Shown: positions 16,389 through 25,401, counted from the first letter of the stretch. The stretch is DNA of 51,207 bases from Faecalicatena sp. (GCA_009774255.1 VSNK01000006.1:12218-63424); one strand, 5' to 3'. Notes: generated by a model from the letters alone, not told the origin. Program-made: numbers and translations.

Positions 16389-17910
16389 CGTTTTCAGCTG
16401 TTTCTCTCATCAATTCTTTTAAATTTTCATATAAAGCAAGGTATGTACCATAATTTTTCTGATATATTTCCTTATTTTCCATGTTTGGTTCATATCTTCT
16501 GGTGATTTTGACTGTCTGGGAAACCGCATCCTCAAAATTGTCATACATCCCGACACCGACCCCTGCTAAAAGCGCGGCCCCCAATGTAGTTGCCGTATCA
16601 GAAAACGGCACTGCCAGAGGCTTTCCGGTAATATCGCTCTTGATCTGCATCCACAATGCGGAATTTGCGGAGCCGCCTACTGCCAGAAGTTCTTTCACGG
16701 ACGCGCCCACGCCTTCCGCAATGTCCAAATTATGTTTCAGTGAATATGCGACTCCCTCCATGCAGGAACGGATCACATGCCCCTTTGTCTTCCCAAAATC
16801 AAGGCCGTAGAATACGCCTTTCGCATTCGCGTCCCAGATCGGGGAACGCTCCCCTGCCATATAGGGAAGGAATACCAGGCCGTCACTTCCCGGCGGCACC
16901 TGCTCGGCCACGTCATTATACTGGTGCAGGGAGGTTCTCCCTTTCTGCGCCGCCACACTGCGTTCATAAGCTCCAAATTCACGTTCCAGCCAGCGCATGA
17001 CGCCTCCGCCCCCGGTCGTTCCGCCCTGCAGAAGCCACTGGTTCGGAACTACATGGTATCCAAGAATCAGACGCGGATCTGCGGCATATTCCTCGATACA
17101 GATGCTCATACCTCCGGCCTGGCCGCCCTGTTCCTGCGTTTCTCCCGCGTGAACCACACCTGCCCCCAGCGTACCGCAGGCCGCGTCCAGCCCTCCCGCG
17201 GCGACCGGGATTCCCTCTATCAGTCCTGTCTGTTCCGCAGCTTCCCTCGTCACGGTACCGATAATCTGGTGGCACGGCACGATTTCCGGGAGGAAACTTA
17301 CCGGAATCCCCATCACCTCGCACATCTCTTCATCCCACTGTCCTGTCCGCATATTAAAGCAGTGCAGTCCATATCCCTGACTCATATCCTGTGTGAGTTT
17401 CCCGGTCAGGCGGTAGGCAATGAAGCTGTTCGATTGCAGAATCTTGTCTATTTTCTCATAAACCTCCGGCAGGTTTTCCTTGTACCAGAGAATCTTAGCC
17501 GTGGTATAAGAGGGCTGCAGCATATTTCCGCATAACTCAAAGATTTTCTCCGCCCCGATTTCCTCATTTACCCTGTCGCAGATAGACTGCGCCCTGGTAT
17601 CCATCCATATGGGCGTATTGGTCAGAACCTTTCCTTCCCGGTCTATAGCAATTGCCGACCAGCTCTGCCCGTCAATTCCTATCCCCGCAATCTGCGTCGG
17701 CTTCACTCCGCTGCTGTCAAGTACCTTCATGATGGTATCGCATACCACTTCCCACCATTCGTCCGGATTCTGTTCCGCCCATCCGGCCTTCGGATAATAT
17801 ACCGGGTAATCTCCGGACGAAGCTGCCTCGACTTTCCCATCTTTCGTAAACAAAGCTATTTTACAGGCACTAGTTCCTATGTCAATTCCCAGTAAATACT
17901 CTTTTGTCAT
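16375..17910 (-). CDS. FGGY-family carbohydrate kinase (xylulokinase-like)
   Basis: 511 residues. Two-domain ASKHA kinase that phosphorylates a free polyol or ketose with ATP. Seen are the N-terminal phosphate loop LLGIDIGTSACKIALF, GIGIDGQSWSAI, IWMDTRAQ (substrate-side loop of xylulokinases), AGGLDAACGTLGAGVV, LPYMAGERSPIWD and the C-terminal adenosine loop LLAVGGSANSALWMQIKSDITGKPL. Similar to XylB in order and length. Its place in a PTS operon is odd, because PTS import already yields a phosphorylated substrate. It may serve a ketose entering unphosphorylated, or a second polyol. The substrate is not determinable here. The start has GGAGAATAAGGAG. The 3' end is part of a minisatellite. 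Confidence 0.9.
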   Translation of the reverse strand: MTKEYLLGIDIGTSACKIALFTKDGKVEAASSGDYPVYYPKAGWAEQNPDEWWEVVCDTIMKVLDSSGVKPTQIAGIGIDGQSWSAIAIDREGKVLTNTPIWMDTRAQSICDRVNEEIGAEKIFELCGNMLQPSYTTAKILWYKENLPEVYEKIDKILQSNSFIAYRLTGKLTQDMSQGYGLHCFNMRTGQWDEEMCEVMGIPVSFLPEIVPCHQIIGTVTREAAEQTGLIEGIPVAAGGLDAACGTLGAGVVHAGETQEQGGQAGGMSICIEEYAADPRLILGYHVVPNQWLLQGGTTGGGGVMRWLEREFGAYERSVAAQKGRTSLHQYNDVAEQVPPGSDGLVFLPYMAGERSPIWDANAKGVFYGLDFGKTKGHVIRSCMEGVAYSLKHNLDIAEGVGASVKELLAVGGSANSALWMQIKSDITGKPLAVPFSDTATTLGAALLAGVGVGMYDNFEDAVSQTVKITRRYEPNMENKEIYQKNYGTYLALYENLKELMRETAENEKKQ

Positions 17911-18029
17911 CTCCTTATTCTCCTTCCTGCTCCGTGTTTTTTATTTTTTGTTATGTTTCATCTTTTATTGCTTTATTTTTGATTGTTTCATCTTTTATTC
18001 CTTCATTTTTTATTATACCGTACTTCTTT

Positions 18030-18148
18030 ATTCTTCCAGATTTCTTATTCTTTCAGATTTCTTATTCTTCGAGATTTCTTATTCTTCGAGATTTCTTATT
18101 CTTCGAGATTTCTCATTGTCCCAGATTTCTCATTGTTCCGTACTTTTT
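18030..18148. repeat. 17-bp minisatellite, seven units
   Basis: Seven adjacent units of ATTCTTCGAGATTTCTT (three identical in the middle, degenerate at both ends). The last units overlap the stop codon of the second EIIC gene (18130-18132). The preceding 17953-18013 has two 30-bp copies of another T-rich unit (GTTTCATCTTTTATT...). Together they fill the leader of the FGGY kinase gene. Confidence 0.9.
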
Positions 18149-19500
18149 TGTTGTTCCATATTCTGTTTATATTTCCTCATTGAAAATACCGTAAACACAA
18201 GGCACACCGCGTAAATAGCCGCGATCACAACCGCGCCGCCGATATTTTCTCTTGCGAAAATCTGCGTAAACACATAGGTAAGCGGGTTACCGCCCTGGTC
18301 CAATGCCGCCACCATCTGGCTTCCGTCTGTTGAGCCTGTTGCCTTTGCCAATTCCGTCATCCAGGGGATTGTTTCGTTCGCGATCCAGATTGTCATGTAC
18401 ATGATCGCGCTCCCCGAAAACAATGTCCGGAACAGATTTCCTTTATGTACTGCCACCGCGACGGAAGTAAAAAAGCCTATCGTTGCAAGGTCGCCAAAGG
18501 GCAGTACCTGATTGCCCGGAACCAACACCGCGAGCAAAAGTGTTATGGGTATAAAAATCAGCCCCGCCGTAATTACCTGCGAATCCCGCAGCAGGATGGC
18601 AGGATCAAGACCTATGTAAAATTCCGCATTGCCGAACTTTTTTGTGAGAAGCTCTTTCGCCCTCTCCGACAGCGGCATCAGTCCGTCAATAATACAGGAC
18701 ACAACTCTCGGCATCAGCACCATGACCGCTGACATATTCACACCCAGCGGGAATGCTTCTTGTGGCGTATATCCTGCCAGAAAACCTACTGCCGTTCCTA
18801 AAATTCCGCCGATTATAATAGGCTCCCCGAACACCCCCACCTTTTTTTGAAGGGAATCCGCAGTGATATTGATTTCCCGAATCCCCGGTATTTTATCCAA
18901 TACCGCGTCTGCCACACAGGCAATCACTCCCATACAGGAACCCCCGCCATGGGGAACCGTCAGTCCGTCCATTTCAAAATATTGGTGCATCAGGGGCGCC
19001 CACAAATCTCCCATCTTATAGGTGATTGCCGCATGGAAAACAACTCCCAGAATACCAATCGCGAAATTTCCCGTCGCCGTATAGGCAATAGCCCCCGTAA
19101 AGGCCATATGCCAGATATTCCACACGTCAATGTTTACCGTCCGCGTCAGCTTTAAAAGAAGCATCGCTACATTTACCAGAATCGCGACCGGAATCGCAAT
19201 GGTTGAAATATTAGAAGCCCATGTCATCGGCGATGCTCCCGGCCATCCGATGTCAACCACATTGAGTGTCAGTCCGAATCTCTCGGACATTGCCTGTGCC
19301 GCCGGTCCCAGCTGATCACTCATCATATTGATCAAAAGCGACAGCCCCACAAATCCTACTCCAATCATAAGCCCGGACTGTATCGCCTTCCCCGCCTTGA
19401 TTCCGATACATATGCTGATGATTGCTATGACGATCGGAAGCATGACCGAGGCTCCCATATCAATCACATACTGAATTCCATCTAAAATACCATTCAACAT
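18130..19500 (-). CDS. PTS galactitol-family transporter, EIIC component (second copy)
   Basis: 456 residues from ATG 19500 (GGAGGGAGACACA upstream; an in-frame ATG at 19515 has no spaced site). Polytopic membrane channel of the galactitol (SgcC/GatC) class of EIIC. Multiple hydrophobic helices are visible, with conserved MSERFGLTLNVVDIGWPGASPMTWAS, TVNIDVWNIWHMAFTGAIAY, GLTVPHGGGSCMG and VLPFGDLATIGFF. It is clearly homologous, segment by segment, to the EIIC at 19909-21240, but the two are far from identical, so this is an old duplication or a separate acquisition. A terminator-like hairpin lies between them, so this copy may be expressed separately. No EIIA or EIIB partner of its own is present. 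Confidence 0.93.
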   Translation of the reverse strand: MLNGILDGIQYVIDMGASVMLPIVIAIISICIGIKAGKAIQSGLMIGVGFVGLSLLINMMSDQLGPAAQAMSERFGLTLNVVDIGWPGASPMTWASNISTIAIPVAILVNVAMLLLKLTRTVNIDVWNIWHMAFTGAIAYTATGNFAIGILGVVFHAAITYKMGDLWAPLMHQYFEMDGLTVPHGGGSCMGVIACVADAVLDKIPGIREINITADSLQKKVGVFGEPIIIGGILGTAVGFLAGYTPQEAFPLGVNMSAVMVLMPRVVSCIIDGLMPLSERAKELLTKKFGNAEFYIGLDPAILLRDSQVITAGLIFIPITLLLAVLVPGNQVLPFGDLATIGFFTSVAVAVHKGNLFRTLFSGSAIMYMTIWIANETIPWMTELAKATGSTDGSQMVAALDQGGNPLTYVFTQIFARENIGGAVVIAAIYAVCLVFTVFSMRKYKQNMEQQKSTEQ

Positions 19501-19580
19501 TGTGTCTCCCTCCATGTTCTTTGATCACTGTCCAAAACCAGATCCCTGGCCTTCCGTTTCGTTGGTCACCATTTCCTTGA

Positions 19581-19708
19581 TCTGCCGTTTCCTCGGCCTG
19601 CTGTTTCCTCAGTCTGCCGTTTCCTCGGCCTGCTGTTTCCTCAGTCTGCCGTTTCCTCGGCCTGCTGTTTCCTTGACCTGCTGTTTCCTTGACCTGCCGT
19701 TCCAGACA
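19581..19708. repeat. 16-bp minisatellite (32-bp higher order), eight units
   Basis: Alternating 16-bp units TCTGCCGTTTCCTCGG and CCTGCTGTTTCCTCAG, with two CCTGCTGTTTCCTTGA units and a degenerate last one. Located 66 bp or more upstream of the second EIIC start, so it would be part of its mRNA leader on the minus strand. The remainder of 19501-19580 and 19709-19828 shows no gene. Confidence 0.9.
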
Positions 19709-19828
19709 GTTCCGTTTCTGTTGAATCAATCGCAGCCGCTTTTGTCTTCCCTTGGGTTACTTTTACTTTAACAGCTCCGTACTTCTAAAAACAGTCAAAA
19801 GTCTTTCCCCTTTTTGTGCAAAAAAATA

Positions 19829-19876
19829 GAATGGTTGAGATCCTTTCACATGCTTGTGAAAAAAAATCAACCATTC
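19829..19876 (-). terminator. terminator-like hairpin between the two EIIC genes
   Basis: On the minus strand, GAATGGTTGA pairs with TCAACCATTC, and a nested palindrome (TTTCACAAGCATGTGAAA) lies in the loop. The sequence CTATTTTTTTGC follows. This has the form of a rho-independent terminator 33 nt after the stop of the first EIIC gene. It would reduce or condition expression of the second EIIC and the catabolic genes. I did not see a matching antiterminator site. Confidence 0.75.
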
Positions 19877-19908
19877 GTATTTACACTGGGGAGTGAACAG
19901 TAACTTTT

Positions 19909-21240
19909 TCAGGCCTGCTGGTTACGGGAAGCATAAACCGAAGCGATAACGCACGCAAGATAGAAGCCCCCGACAACCAAAAATCCGGCCATATTTTTCC
20001 TTTCAAAAATCTGAATATAAAGGTAGGAAATCGGTGAACCTCCCTGATCCATCGCTGCCACTGGAAAGCCGCCGGTTATTGTGCCGGAATTTTTTCCCAA
20101 TTCCGTAACCCACAGATACGTCTGATTTGATATCCATAAAGTCATGTACATAATGACACTTCCGGAAATCAAAATCCGAAATAAATTTCCTTCATGAATG
20201 GCAACCGCAATTGCTATAAAAAAACTGATTGTCGCCAGATCGCCAAAGGGCAGCACATGATTCCCGGGCTGAAGCATGGCGATCAACAACGTCAGCGGAA
20301 TAAAAATAAGCCCTGCGGTAACCACCTGCGAATCTCCTAACAGAACAGCCGGGTCAACTGCGATATAAAACCTCCCGTCACCGAAACGCTTTGACAAAAT
20401 CTTCTTCATGCTTTCGGACAATGGCATAAGACCTTCCATGATACACTTTACAATCCGGGGCATCAGCACCATGACCGCCGCCATCTGCACCCCCAGCGGA
20501 AATGCCCTGTCCGGCCCGTATCCAGCCAAAAGCCCGACTCCGCCTCCCATGATGCCTCCAACCACGGCAGGTTCCGCCAGTATCCCCGCCCTCTCCTGCA
20601 GTGTATCAATGGAAAAATTGATTCGGTTGATTCCCGGAATCTTCTCAAGAATCAAGTCAACCAGACATGCGACCGGCGCCATGTACGCCGAAGTTCCATG
20701 AGGAACCGTAAGTCCCGTAAGCTCAAAATACCCGCCAATCCACGGCGCCCACAAATCACCCATTTTAAATACCACGGCCGCATGAACGGCCACACCTAAA
20801 AATCCGGCCCACAGCCTGCCTGTTGCCGCAATGCTGAGCGCTCCTGTAAAAGCCATATGCCAGATATTCCAGATGTCAATATTTACCGTCTTCGTCAGCC
20901 CGCACCAGAGCATGAATACATTCACAATCACCGCCGTAGGAATTGCGGCAGCAGCGATCCCGGAGGCCCACGCCATCGGCGCCGCTCCCTGCCAGCCCAC
21001 GTCTACAATATTCAAAGTCAGTCCAAACCGCTCCGACATCGCCTGAGCCGCTGTCCCCAGATCCCTGTTCATCATATCCACAATCAGGCCGATTCCGGCA
21101 AAACCGGCGCCGATCATCAGGCCTGAATATACTGCCTTTCCCACCTTTATGCCGAGGCAGATGCTCAGAAGGATCACCGTCAGCGGAAGCAGCGACGATG
21201 CACCCATATTCAGAATCACACGAATCATTTCCCTGGCCAT
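19909..21240 (-). CDS. gatC: PTS galactitol-family transporter, EIIC component (first copy)
   Basis: 443 residues, polytopic inner-membrane EIIC of the galactitol class. Conserved stretches include MSERFGLTLNIVDVGWQGAAPMAWAS, TVNIDIWNIWHMAFTGALS, FELTGLTVPHGTSAYMAP and VLPFGDLATISFF. It moves the polyol across the membrane while EIIB donates phosphate. The gene begins 10 nt after the EIIB stop and is preceded by GAGGGAACTGCC, so EIIA, EIIB and this EIIC form a tight unit. A hairpin with a T-run follows. Substrate galactitol is suggested by the linked dehydrogenase; another hexitol is possible. Confidence 0.94.
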   Translation of the reverse strand: MAREMIRVILNMGASSLLPLTVILLSICLGIKVGKAVYSGLMIGAGFAGIGLIVDMMNRDLGTAAQAMSERFGLTLNIVDVGWQGAAPMAWASGIAAAAIPTAVIVNVFMLWCGLTKTVNIDIWNIWHMAFTGALSIAATGRLWAGFLGVAVHAAVVFKMGDLWAPWIGGYFELTGLTVPHGTSAYMAPVACLVDLILEKIPGINRINFSIDTLQERAGILAEPAVVGGIMGGGVGLLAGYGPDRAFPLGVQMAAVMVLMPRIVKCIMEGLMPLSESMKKILSKRFGDGRFYIAVDPAVLLGDSQVVTAGLIFIPLTLLIAMLQPGNHVLPFGDLATISFFIAIAVAIHEGNLFRILISGSVIMYMTLWISNQTYLWVTELGKNSGTITGGFPVAAMDQGGSPISYLYIQIFERKNMAGFLVVGGFYLACVIASVYASRNQQA

Positions 21241-21250
21241 GGCAGTTCCC

Positions 21251-21532
21251 TCACTTTTTTAAAATTGTCAGAATCGCCTCCCTGGTCTGCTCCTCTCCGA
21301 TCCCGGATATAAAAGAAATCCCGGATACATACGGCACACCATAGTCCCTTTTGATCTTTGTGGTCGTGACAATCAGGCTGGCGCCGTCCAGATGGGACTC
21401 GATCTCTGAAATACGGATCTGACAAATCTCAACCTCAATGCGATGCTCTCTGCACAATTCCATAATCTTACTTGCCGCTATCGTGGATGTCGCAACCGCG
21501 CCCCCGCATGCTACAATCACTTTCTTCTTCAC
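21251..21532 (-). CDS. gatB: PTS galactitol-family EIIB
   Basis: 93 residues, the usual size for a stand-alone GatB. The phospho-accepting Cys9 lies in VIVACGGAVATSTIAASKI. The protein takes phosphate from EIIA and passes it to the sugar at EIIC; cytoplasmic. Its start overlaps the EIIA stop by 4 nt (ATGA type), indicating translational coupling. Only one EIIB is present for two EIIC proteins. Confidence 0.95.
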   Translation of the reverse strand: MKKKVIVACGGAVATSTIAASKIMELCREHRIEVEICQIRISEIESHLDGASLIVTTTKIKRDYGVPYVSGISFISGIGEEQTREAILTILKK

Positions 21533-21996
21533 AGCATTTCCTCCTTGGTTTTAATAATGCGGATGATATCCTTTTGCCCCTCCGCTGCCAGCAGCTGCCC
21601 GAGCACCCGTGCATCCTGTATAATATTTAATACACATTGCAGACGCTTCAGGTGAGCCTCCGGGTTCAATACTGCCAGCATAAAGATCAGGCGCACCGCT
21701 ACCGGCAGCCCTTCATCTTCCATATGCCGGAATATAACCGGCTCTTTCAGGACCGCAAGCGCCACCCCTTCCTTTTTCACATGGCACGGCTCCGTGTGGG
21801 GGATGGCAACACCAATCCCATGTATGTCAAGCCCTGTAGGAAAATTTTTTTCTCTCCGTAGCAAAGCCTGAACATAAGTATCCCTGGCATATCCCTCACA
21901 GATCATCGTGTGTCCCATTTTTTTCAATATCTCTTCCTCACACGTTTCTTCCCCGTGAAGAAAAATTAAGGACTCCTTCAATTCCTCCCAAAGCAT
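21529..21996 (-). CDS. gatA: PTS EIIA (fructose/mannitol/galactitol type)
   Basis: 155 residues from ATG 21996 (GGGAGAGAAGAAAG upstream), matching the about 150 residues of GatA. Longer in-frame starts at 22083 or 22041 would overlap the regulator or lack a site. The active His67 lies in GIGVAIPHTEPCHVKKEGVALAVL. It receives phosphate from HPr and gives it to EIIB. It is the first structural gene after the PRD regulator, 61 nt downstream, and overlaps EIIB. Confidence 0.92.
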   Translation of the reverse strand: MLWEELKESLIFLHGEETCEEEILKKMGHTMICEGYARDTYVQALLRREKNFPTGLDIHGIGVAIPHTEPCHVKKEGVALAVLKEPVIFRHMEDEGLPVAVRLIFMLAVLNPEAHLKRLQCVLNIIQDARVLGQLLAAEGQKDIIRIIKTKEEML

Positions 21997-22057
21997 CTTT
22001 CTTCTCTCCCTTGCAGTCACCTTCCACGGCAAATGGTTCATGTGCTGCTGCCTGCCT

Positions 22058-24145
22058 TTACTCTTCCATGACCAGAGCTTCATACTGCCTTATTGTTTCC
22101 GTTACCTCCTCCGGCATCCGGCATTTCCGAAGTTCCTCCTTAAAATCGTCCCTTTTCAGCATATTTACCAGATGGAAAAATGCTTTCAAATGCGTCTTAT
22201 GATCCACCGCGCTTAAGCAGCACACAAACTCCACCGGATCTCTTTCCTCCGCGTCAAACTCGACAGGCCGCAGCAAACGGATAAAACTCATCCCTAACCG
22301 TCTTGTCCCCTGATCAACCCCTTCATGAGGCAATGCAAAGCCTTTGGAAAGTACGATATAGGGTCCGTTTTCTTCAATATTCCGAATCATCGCATCTACA
22401 TAACGTTCCTCGATAACGTCTGCCGTCAGCAACTCCCTCGCCGATTCACGCACCGCTTCCCGCCAGTCTCTGCATTCTACATCGAGTTTGATACGGGACG
22501 GCACAAGCATCTGATACAGGCAGGGAGCGTATATTTCATCATCGGCTTTAGATGATTCCTGAAAATATTCCGTCACAACCCTTCCAATCTCCCGGACAAG
22601 CTCCTGTGCTTCTCCCGCAGCTCTGTCATAAATCAGAGGCGCGATTTTCCCCATCAGTTCCTTCGCCGTCTTTTTCCTTCCTTTATCCCTTGAAGGAAGA
22701 TTTCTGTTTTCCCTCAAACGGTCAACCATATTGCCAATCCGTATATAGTCCTCATCCTTTAAAAGCGGAGACACCGTAATATGTTCCATTCCGCATTCTT
22801 TAAGCGGCACCGTAGAAATGACAAAGTCTGCCTGCCCTTTCTTCAGGCTCCGTGCTTCATGAGAGGACACAATATCAATAATCTGAAAATTAAAATGCTT
22901 TTTCAATTTTTCCTGTAAAAGATAGGATGTCCCGATTCCGGCGTGGCAGGCGACAATCACATGGAAGGCTATTTCCTTATTTTTCTTCCTCTCAATCGCG
23001 GCGCACACGTGAACCGTAATATATCCAAGCTCCGTCTCCGTAAGCTCTCTGCCCGCATGCTGCCGGATAATAGAAGCATGCTTCCTGACCGCGCGCCTGA
23101 CGTCCTGATTTTCCTCCGCCACTTTTTCAATGACCGGATTTCTCTCAAAGTCTGCATGCGCCGCAGACAAAGAGCTATCCAAATGGTTCGAAAGATTTTC
23201 GAAGAAATCATAATCCCTGTTTAAATTGATTCCCAATTCCTCCGAAACAGCTTCAATAAACCTTCTGACCGTCATTTGGATCTTCACAGAATCCTTTTCA
23301 AAATCCTTCTGTTTCATATAACGCCCGGAAGCTAAGATTTCACTTAGAAACAGTGTCTCATCTTCCGTGATATTCATATGGCAGTATTGCCCTATGTATT
23401 TCGTCACGTCATGTGCCATCGCGTATTTGCTGTTTTGCTTCTTTTCCCTGACTTCAATATATTCTCCCTGCTGCATACGGCTGACCATAATTCCCAGGTA
23501 GATTACGATTTTCTGAAAAGAAGAGTCGTTGAGAAAGCTTTCATGGACATGCTCCTGCTCCTGCAAAATCTTATGCAGAACCGCTCTTGTCTCTTCCTCC
23601 ACCGCAATCTGCTTCCTGACCACGTCTTCGTCCGCCATCTCAGGATTGTAGTTCAATAACCGCACCAAAAAAACTCTCTTGTCACTTTCTGTTCCCTCTA
23701 CCCGCAAGCCTTTATTCGGATGCGAATGCACCTCCAGGTTTCCCTTTTTTATATAGCTCTTAATTTCCTCAAGATCGTTGATTACCGTCGCCCGGCTGAC
23801 CGCCATATAATCAGCAATCTCCGAAAGCGTGATAAAACCGAGAGAACTGATCAGCAATACGGAAGCAATTTTCTTCCGTTCCTCTTTTGAGAGCTTATAC
23901 GCGTAAAAATCCTTTTCATCTATAAAATCAAGTATCTCCGGAAATTGCTCGTCCCTGACAATCCGCCCGCCCTTTTCCAATTTCACAACAGTAAGTCCGT
24001 GCTTTTTCAGAATGTCATTAATCGCGTTCAAATCATTGCGCACGGTTCGTTCCGACACCGTATACTTTTCCGCCAGCCCCGAGATATGGATACACCGCTC
24101 CGGTTTACTCAATTCCTGAATGATGGAAACAATTCTTTTATTCAT
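22058..24145 (-). CDS. PRD-containing transcriptional regulator (BglG/MtlR class) with EIIB- and EIIA-like domains
   Basis: 695 residues. Order of domains: N-terminal HTH (about 1-60, GLAEKYTVSERTVRNDLNAINDIL), second HTH of Mga type (about 85-150, ITLSEIADYMAVSRATVINDLEEIKSYI), PRD1 (about 185-290) and PRD2 (about 300-400, ending ELGYITVHVCAAIERKK). A Gat-type EIIB domain (about 405-490, Cys in HVIVACHAGIGTSYLL) and an EIIA domain (about 545-690, His in GFALPHEGVDQG) follow. In this class, HPr and the cognate EII phosphorylate PRD, EIIB and EIIA residues, so the activator responds to PTS substrate and carbon status. It heads the operon it very likely controls. It carries DNA-binding HTH rather than an RNA-binding CAT domain, so it should act at promoters. 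Confidence 0.94.
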   Translation of the reverse strand: MNKRIVSIIQELSKPERCIHISGLAEKYTVSERTVRNDLNAINDILKKHGLTVVKLEKGGRIVRDEQFPEILDFIDEKDFYAYKLSKEERKKIASVLLISSLGFITLSEIADYMAVSRATVINDLEEIKSYIKKGNLEVHSHPNKGLRVEGTESDKRVFLVRLLNYNPEMADEDVVRKQIAVEEETRAVLHKILQEQEHVHESFLNDSSFQKIVIYLGIMVSRMQQGEYIEVREKKQNSKYAMAHDVTKYIGQYCHMNITEDETLFLSEILASGRYMKQKDFEKDSVKIQMTVRRFIEAVSEELGINLNRDYDFFENLSNHLDSSLSAAHADFERNPVIEKVAEENQDVRRAVRKHASIIRQHAGRELTETELGYITVHVCAAIERKKNKEIAFHVIVACHAGIGTSYLLQEKLKKHFNFQIIDIVSSHEARSLKKGQADFVISTVPLKECGMEHITVSPLLKDEDYIRIGNMVDRLRENRNLPSRDKGRKKTAKELMGKIAPLIYDRAAGEAQELVREIGRVVTEYFQESSKADDEIYAPCLYQMLVPSRIKLDVECRDWREAVRESARELLTADVIEERYVDAMIRNIEENGPYIVLSKGFALPHEGVDQGTRRLGMSFIRLLRPVEFDAEERDPVEFVCCLSAVDHKTHLKAFFHLVNMLKRDDFKEELRKCRMPEEVTETIRQYEALVMEE

Positions 24146-24210
24146 TCGAACTTCTCCTGTTGTTATCTCATATTACCTGCCGCCCTCTGACCAGCCACCA
24201 TGCTGATTCC

Positions 24211-24603
24211 TTATTGTCTCATTCCTATTACCATTCCCAGAATGTACGGAACAAGCCAGATTGCCCAGACAGCAATACTGAACCTGTGAAAATTCTTTGC
24301 CGAAGCTTCATTATTCCTTGCCAGAACGATCGTAGCCCATATTGCATGCACGATCATTAAAATAATGGCCAGCGCGCCCGTTATACCATGTAATGATAAT
24401 TTTCCTGAAAACACAGACTGCTCTGCGATCCGTCCCATCAAAAGGGTTCCCGTTGTATCCATACAAAGCCCAAACCAGAAAAAAGCCAGATGAATGGCCT
24501 TCAGCCTTTTGCTCCGATGCTCCGACCAGACGCCGATTGTGTAAAAAACTAAAGCTAATGTAATCGTAATAATTGCGGCTATTAATGTACCTGTCATTTT
24601 CAA
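24211..24603 (-). CDS. small four-helix membrane protein, HsmA/TIGR03987-like
   Basis: 130 residues with four predicted transmembrane helices: about 6-24 (LIAAIITITLALVFYTIGV), 38-55, 72-92 (LHGITGALAIILMIVHAIW) and 108-126. Two His residues (HLAFFWFG and LHGITG, HAIW) lie at helix positions that could hold heme. The pattern matches TIGR03987/HsmA as I remember it; function is not established. It is a single gene upstream of the PTS regulator on the same strand, with a normal ribosome site (GGGAGTGATTGAA). Confidence 0.75.
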   Translation of the reverse strand: MKMTGTLIAAIITITLALVFYTIGVWSEHRSKRLKAIHLAFFWFGLCMDTTGTLLMGRIAEQSVFSGKLSLHGITGALAIILMIVHAIWATIVLARNNEASAKNFHRFSIAVWAIWLVPYILGMVIGMRQ

Positions 24604-24687
24604 TCACTCCCTTTGTCTAATATTTCGTAGTATACATCAGATTTAGTATTGTTTCAAGCTATTCAATAACCTGTTATCACTCTTGTT

Positions 24688-24724
24688 GTTACAGGTCACA
24701 CCTTCACCAGGCGTGACCTGTAAC
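24688..24724. repeat. GTTACAGGTCAC palindrome
   Basis: GTTACAGGTCAC and GTGACCTGTAAC form a perfect 12-bp stem with a 13-nt loop. It resembles the terminal repeats of MITE family 2. The rest of 24604-24797 shows no gene. Confidence 0.7.
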
Positions 24725-24797
24725 TCAGGCCGCATTTTGAATGTCTACGCTCCGCTTTGGTCCGCATACCCTGCCGCCAGAATATTGATTGGCTCTC

Positions 24798-25110
24798 CTA
24801 AAGCTCCAGACTGTTCACTTTCAGCAGAAAATCATAGACGCTCATTGTCGTGATCCCATGTTCATCCCTTGTCACATTTACCACATCCTTCACCACAATG
24901 ATCTTTTTAAAAGAGTCTCTCACCTGGAGAAGAGAAATATTTTCCATCAGGTGCGTTTCCTCAATCTGCCGGAACCCCAGTCTTGCATTCCGAAGCCCTA
25001 CATCTTCAAAATAATATTTTAATGGGGTGCCGATGTATTTTCTGCCCTTTACATTATAACGATTTGCCTTACTTATGATAAAAGCAGCTTCCAGATATTC
25101 TATTGCGAAA
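24798..25110 (-). pseudogene. remnant of a DUF4143 ATP-binding protein
   Basis: The frame reads YLEAAFIISKANRYNVKGRKYIGTPLKYYFEDVGLRNARLGFRQIEETHLMENI and then jumps to QVRDSFKKIIVVKDVVNVTRDEHGITTMSVYDFLLKVNSLEL. The first piece is the middle of DUF4143 AAA ATPases and the second their C-terminus, so an internal part is missing, as are the P-loop and everything N-terminal. The open frame continues upstream to 25310 without family similarity. A fragment GTGAACTGTAAC (25145-25156) lies near the upstream break, possibly a repeat-linked deletion. Confidence 0.75.
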
Positions 25111-25319
25111 AAGCATCGAAGATGCGTTTTGCGAATGGCGCGGAGTGAACTGTAACATTTTTTCCTGCAATTCAATCTATTTTGGCTATTTTCCACAAAA
25201 ACAAACGCAATATTTTTTGCAGTTTTCACAAGATTTTTTGAAATATACATAAATGTAGCATTTTTATATAAAAATGTGACTTTTGTCAAATCATGATATA
25301 TGTTAAGCACACTGCTTCA

Positions 25320-25348
25320 TTTACAGCAGGGTGCTCTTTTACTATAAT
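25320..25348 (+). promoter_or_regulatory. sigma-A promoter of the ABC sugar operon
   Basis: TTTACA (25320-25325), 17-nt spacer, TATAAT (25343-25348), 54 nt before the solute-binding protein start. The region also contains an inverted repeat AGCACACTGC/GCAGGGTGCT (25306-25335) spanning the -35 box. It could be an operator for the AraC-type regulator or a chance terminator. Confidence 0.8.
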
Positions 25349-25401
25349 TCTATACACACGGCCGTGCAAAGGAATACGATATCATGTAAAGGAGTGGAGT
25401 T

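Noticed and set aside
22058..24145. RNA-binding antiterminator function for the PRD regulator
   Set aside because: The N-terminus is a DNA-binding HTH rather than a CAT domain, and no RAT-like site was found before the operon.
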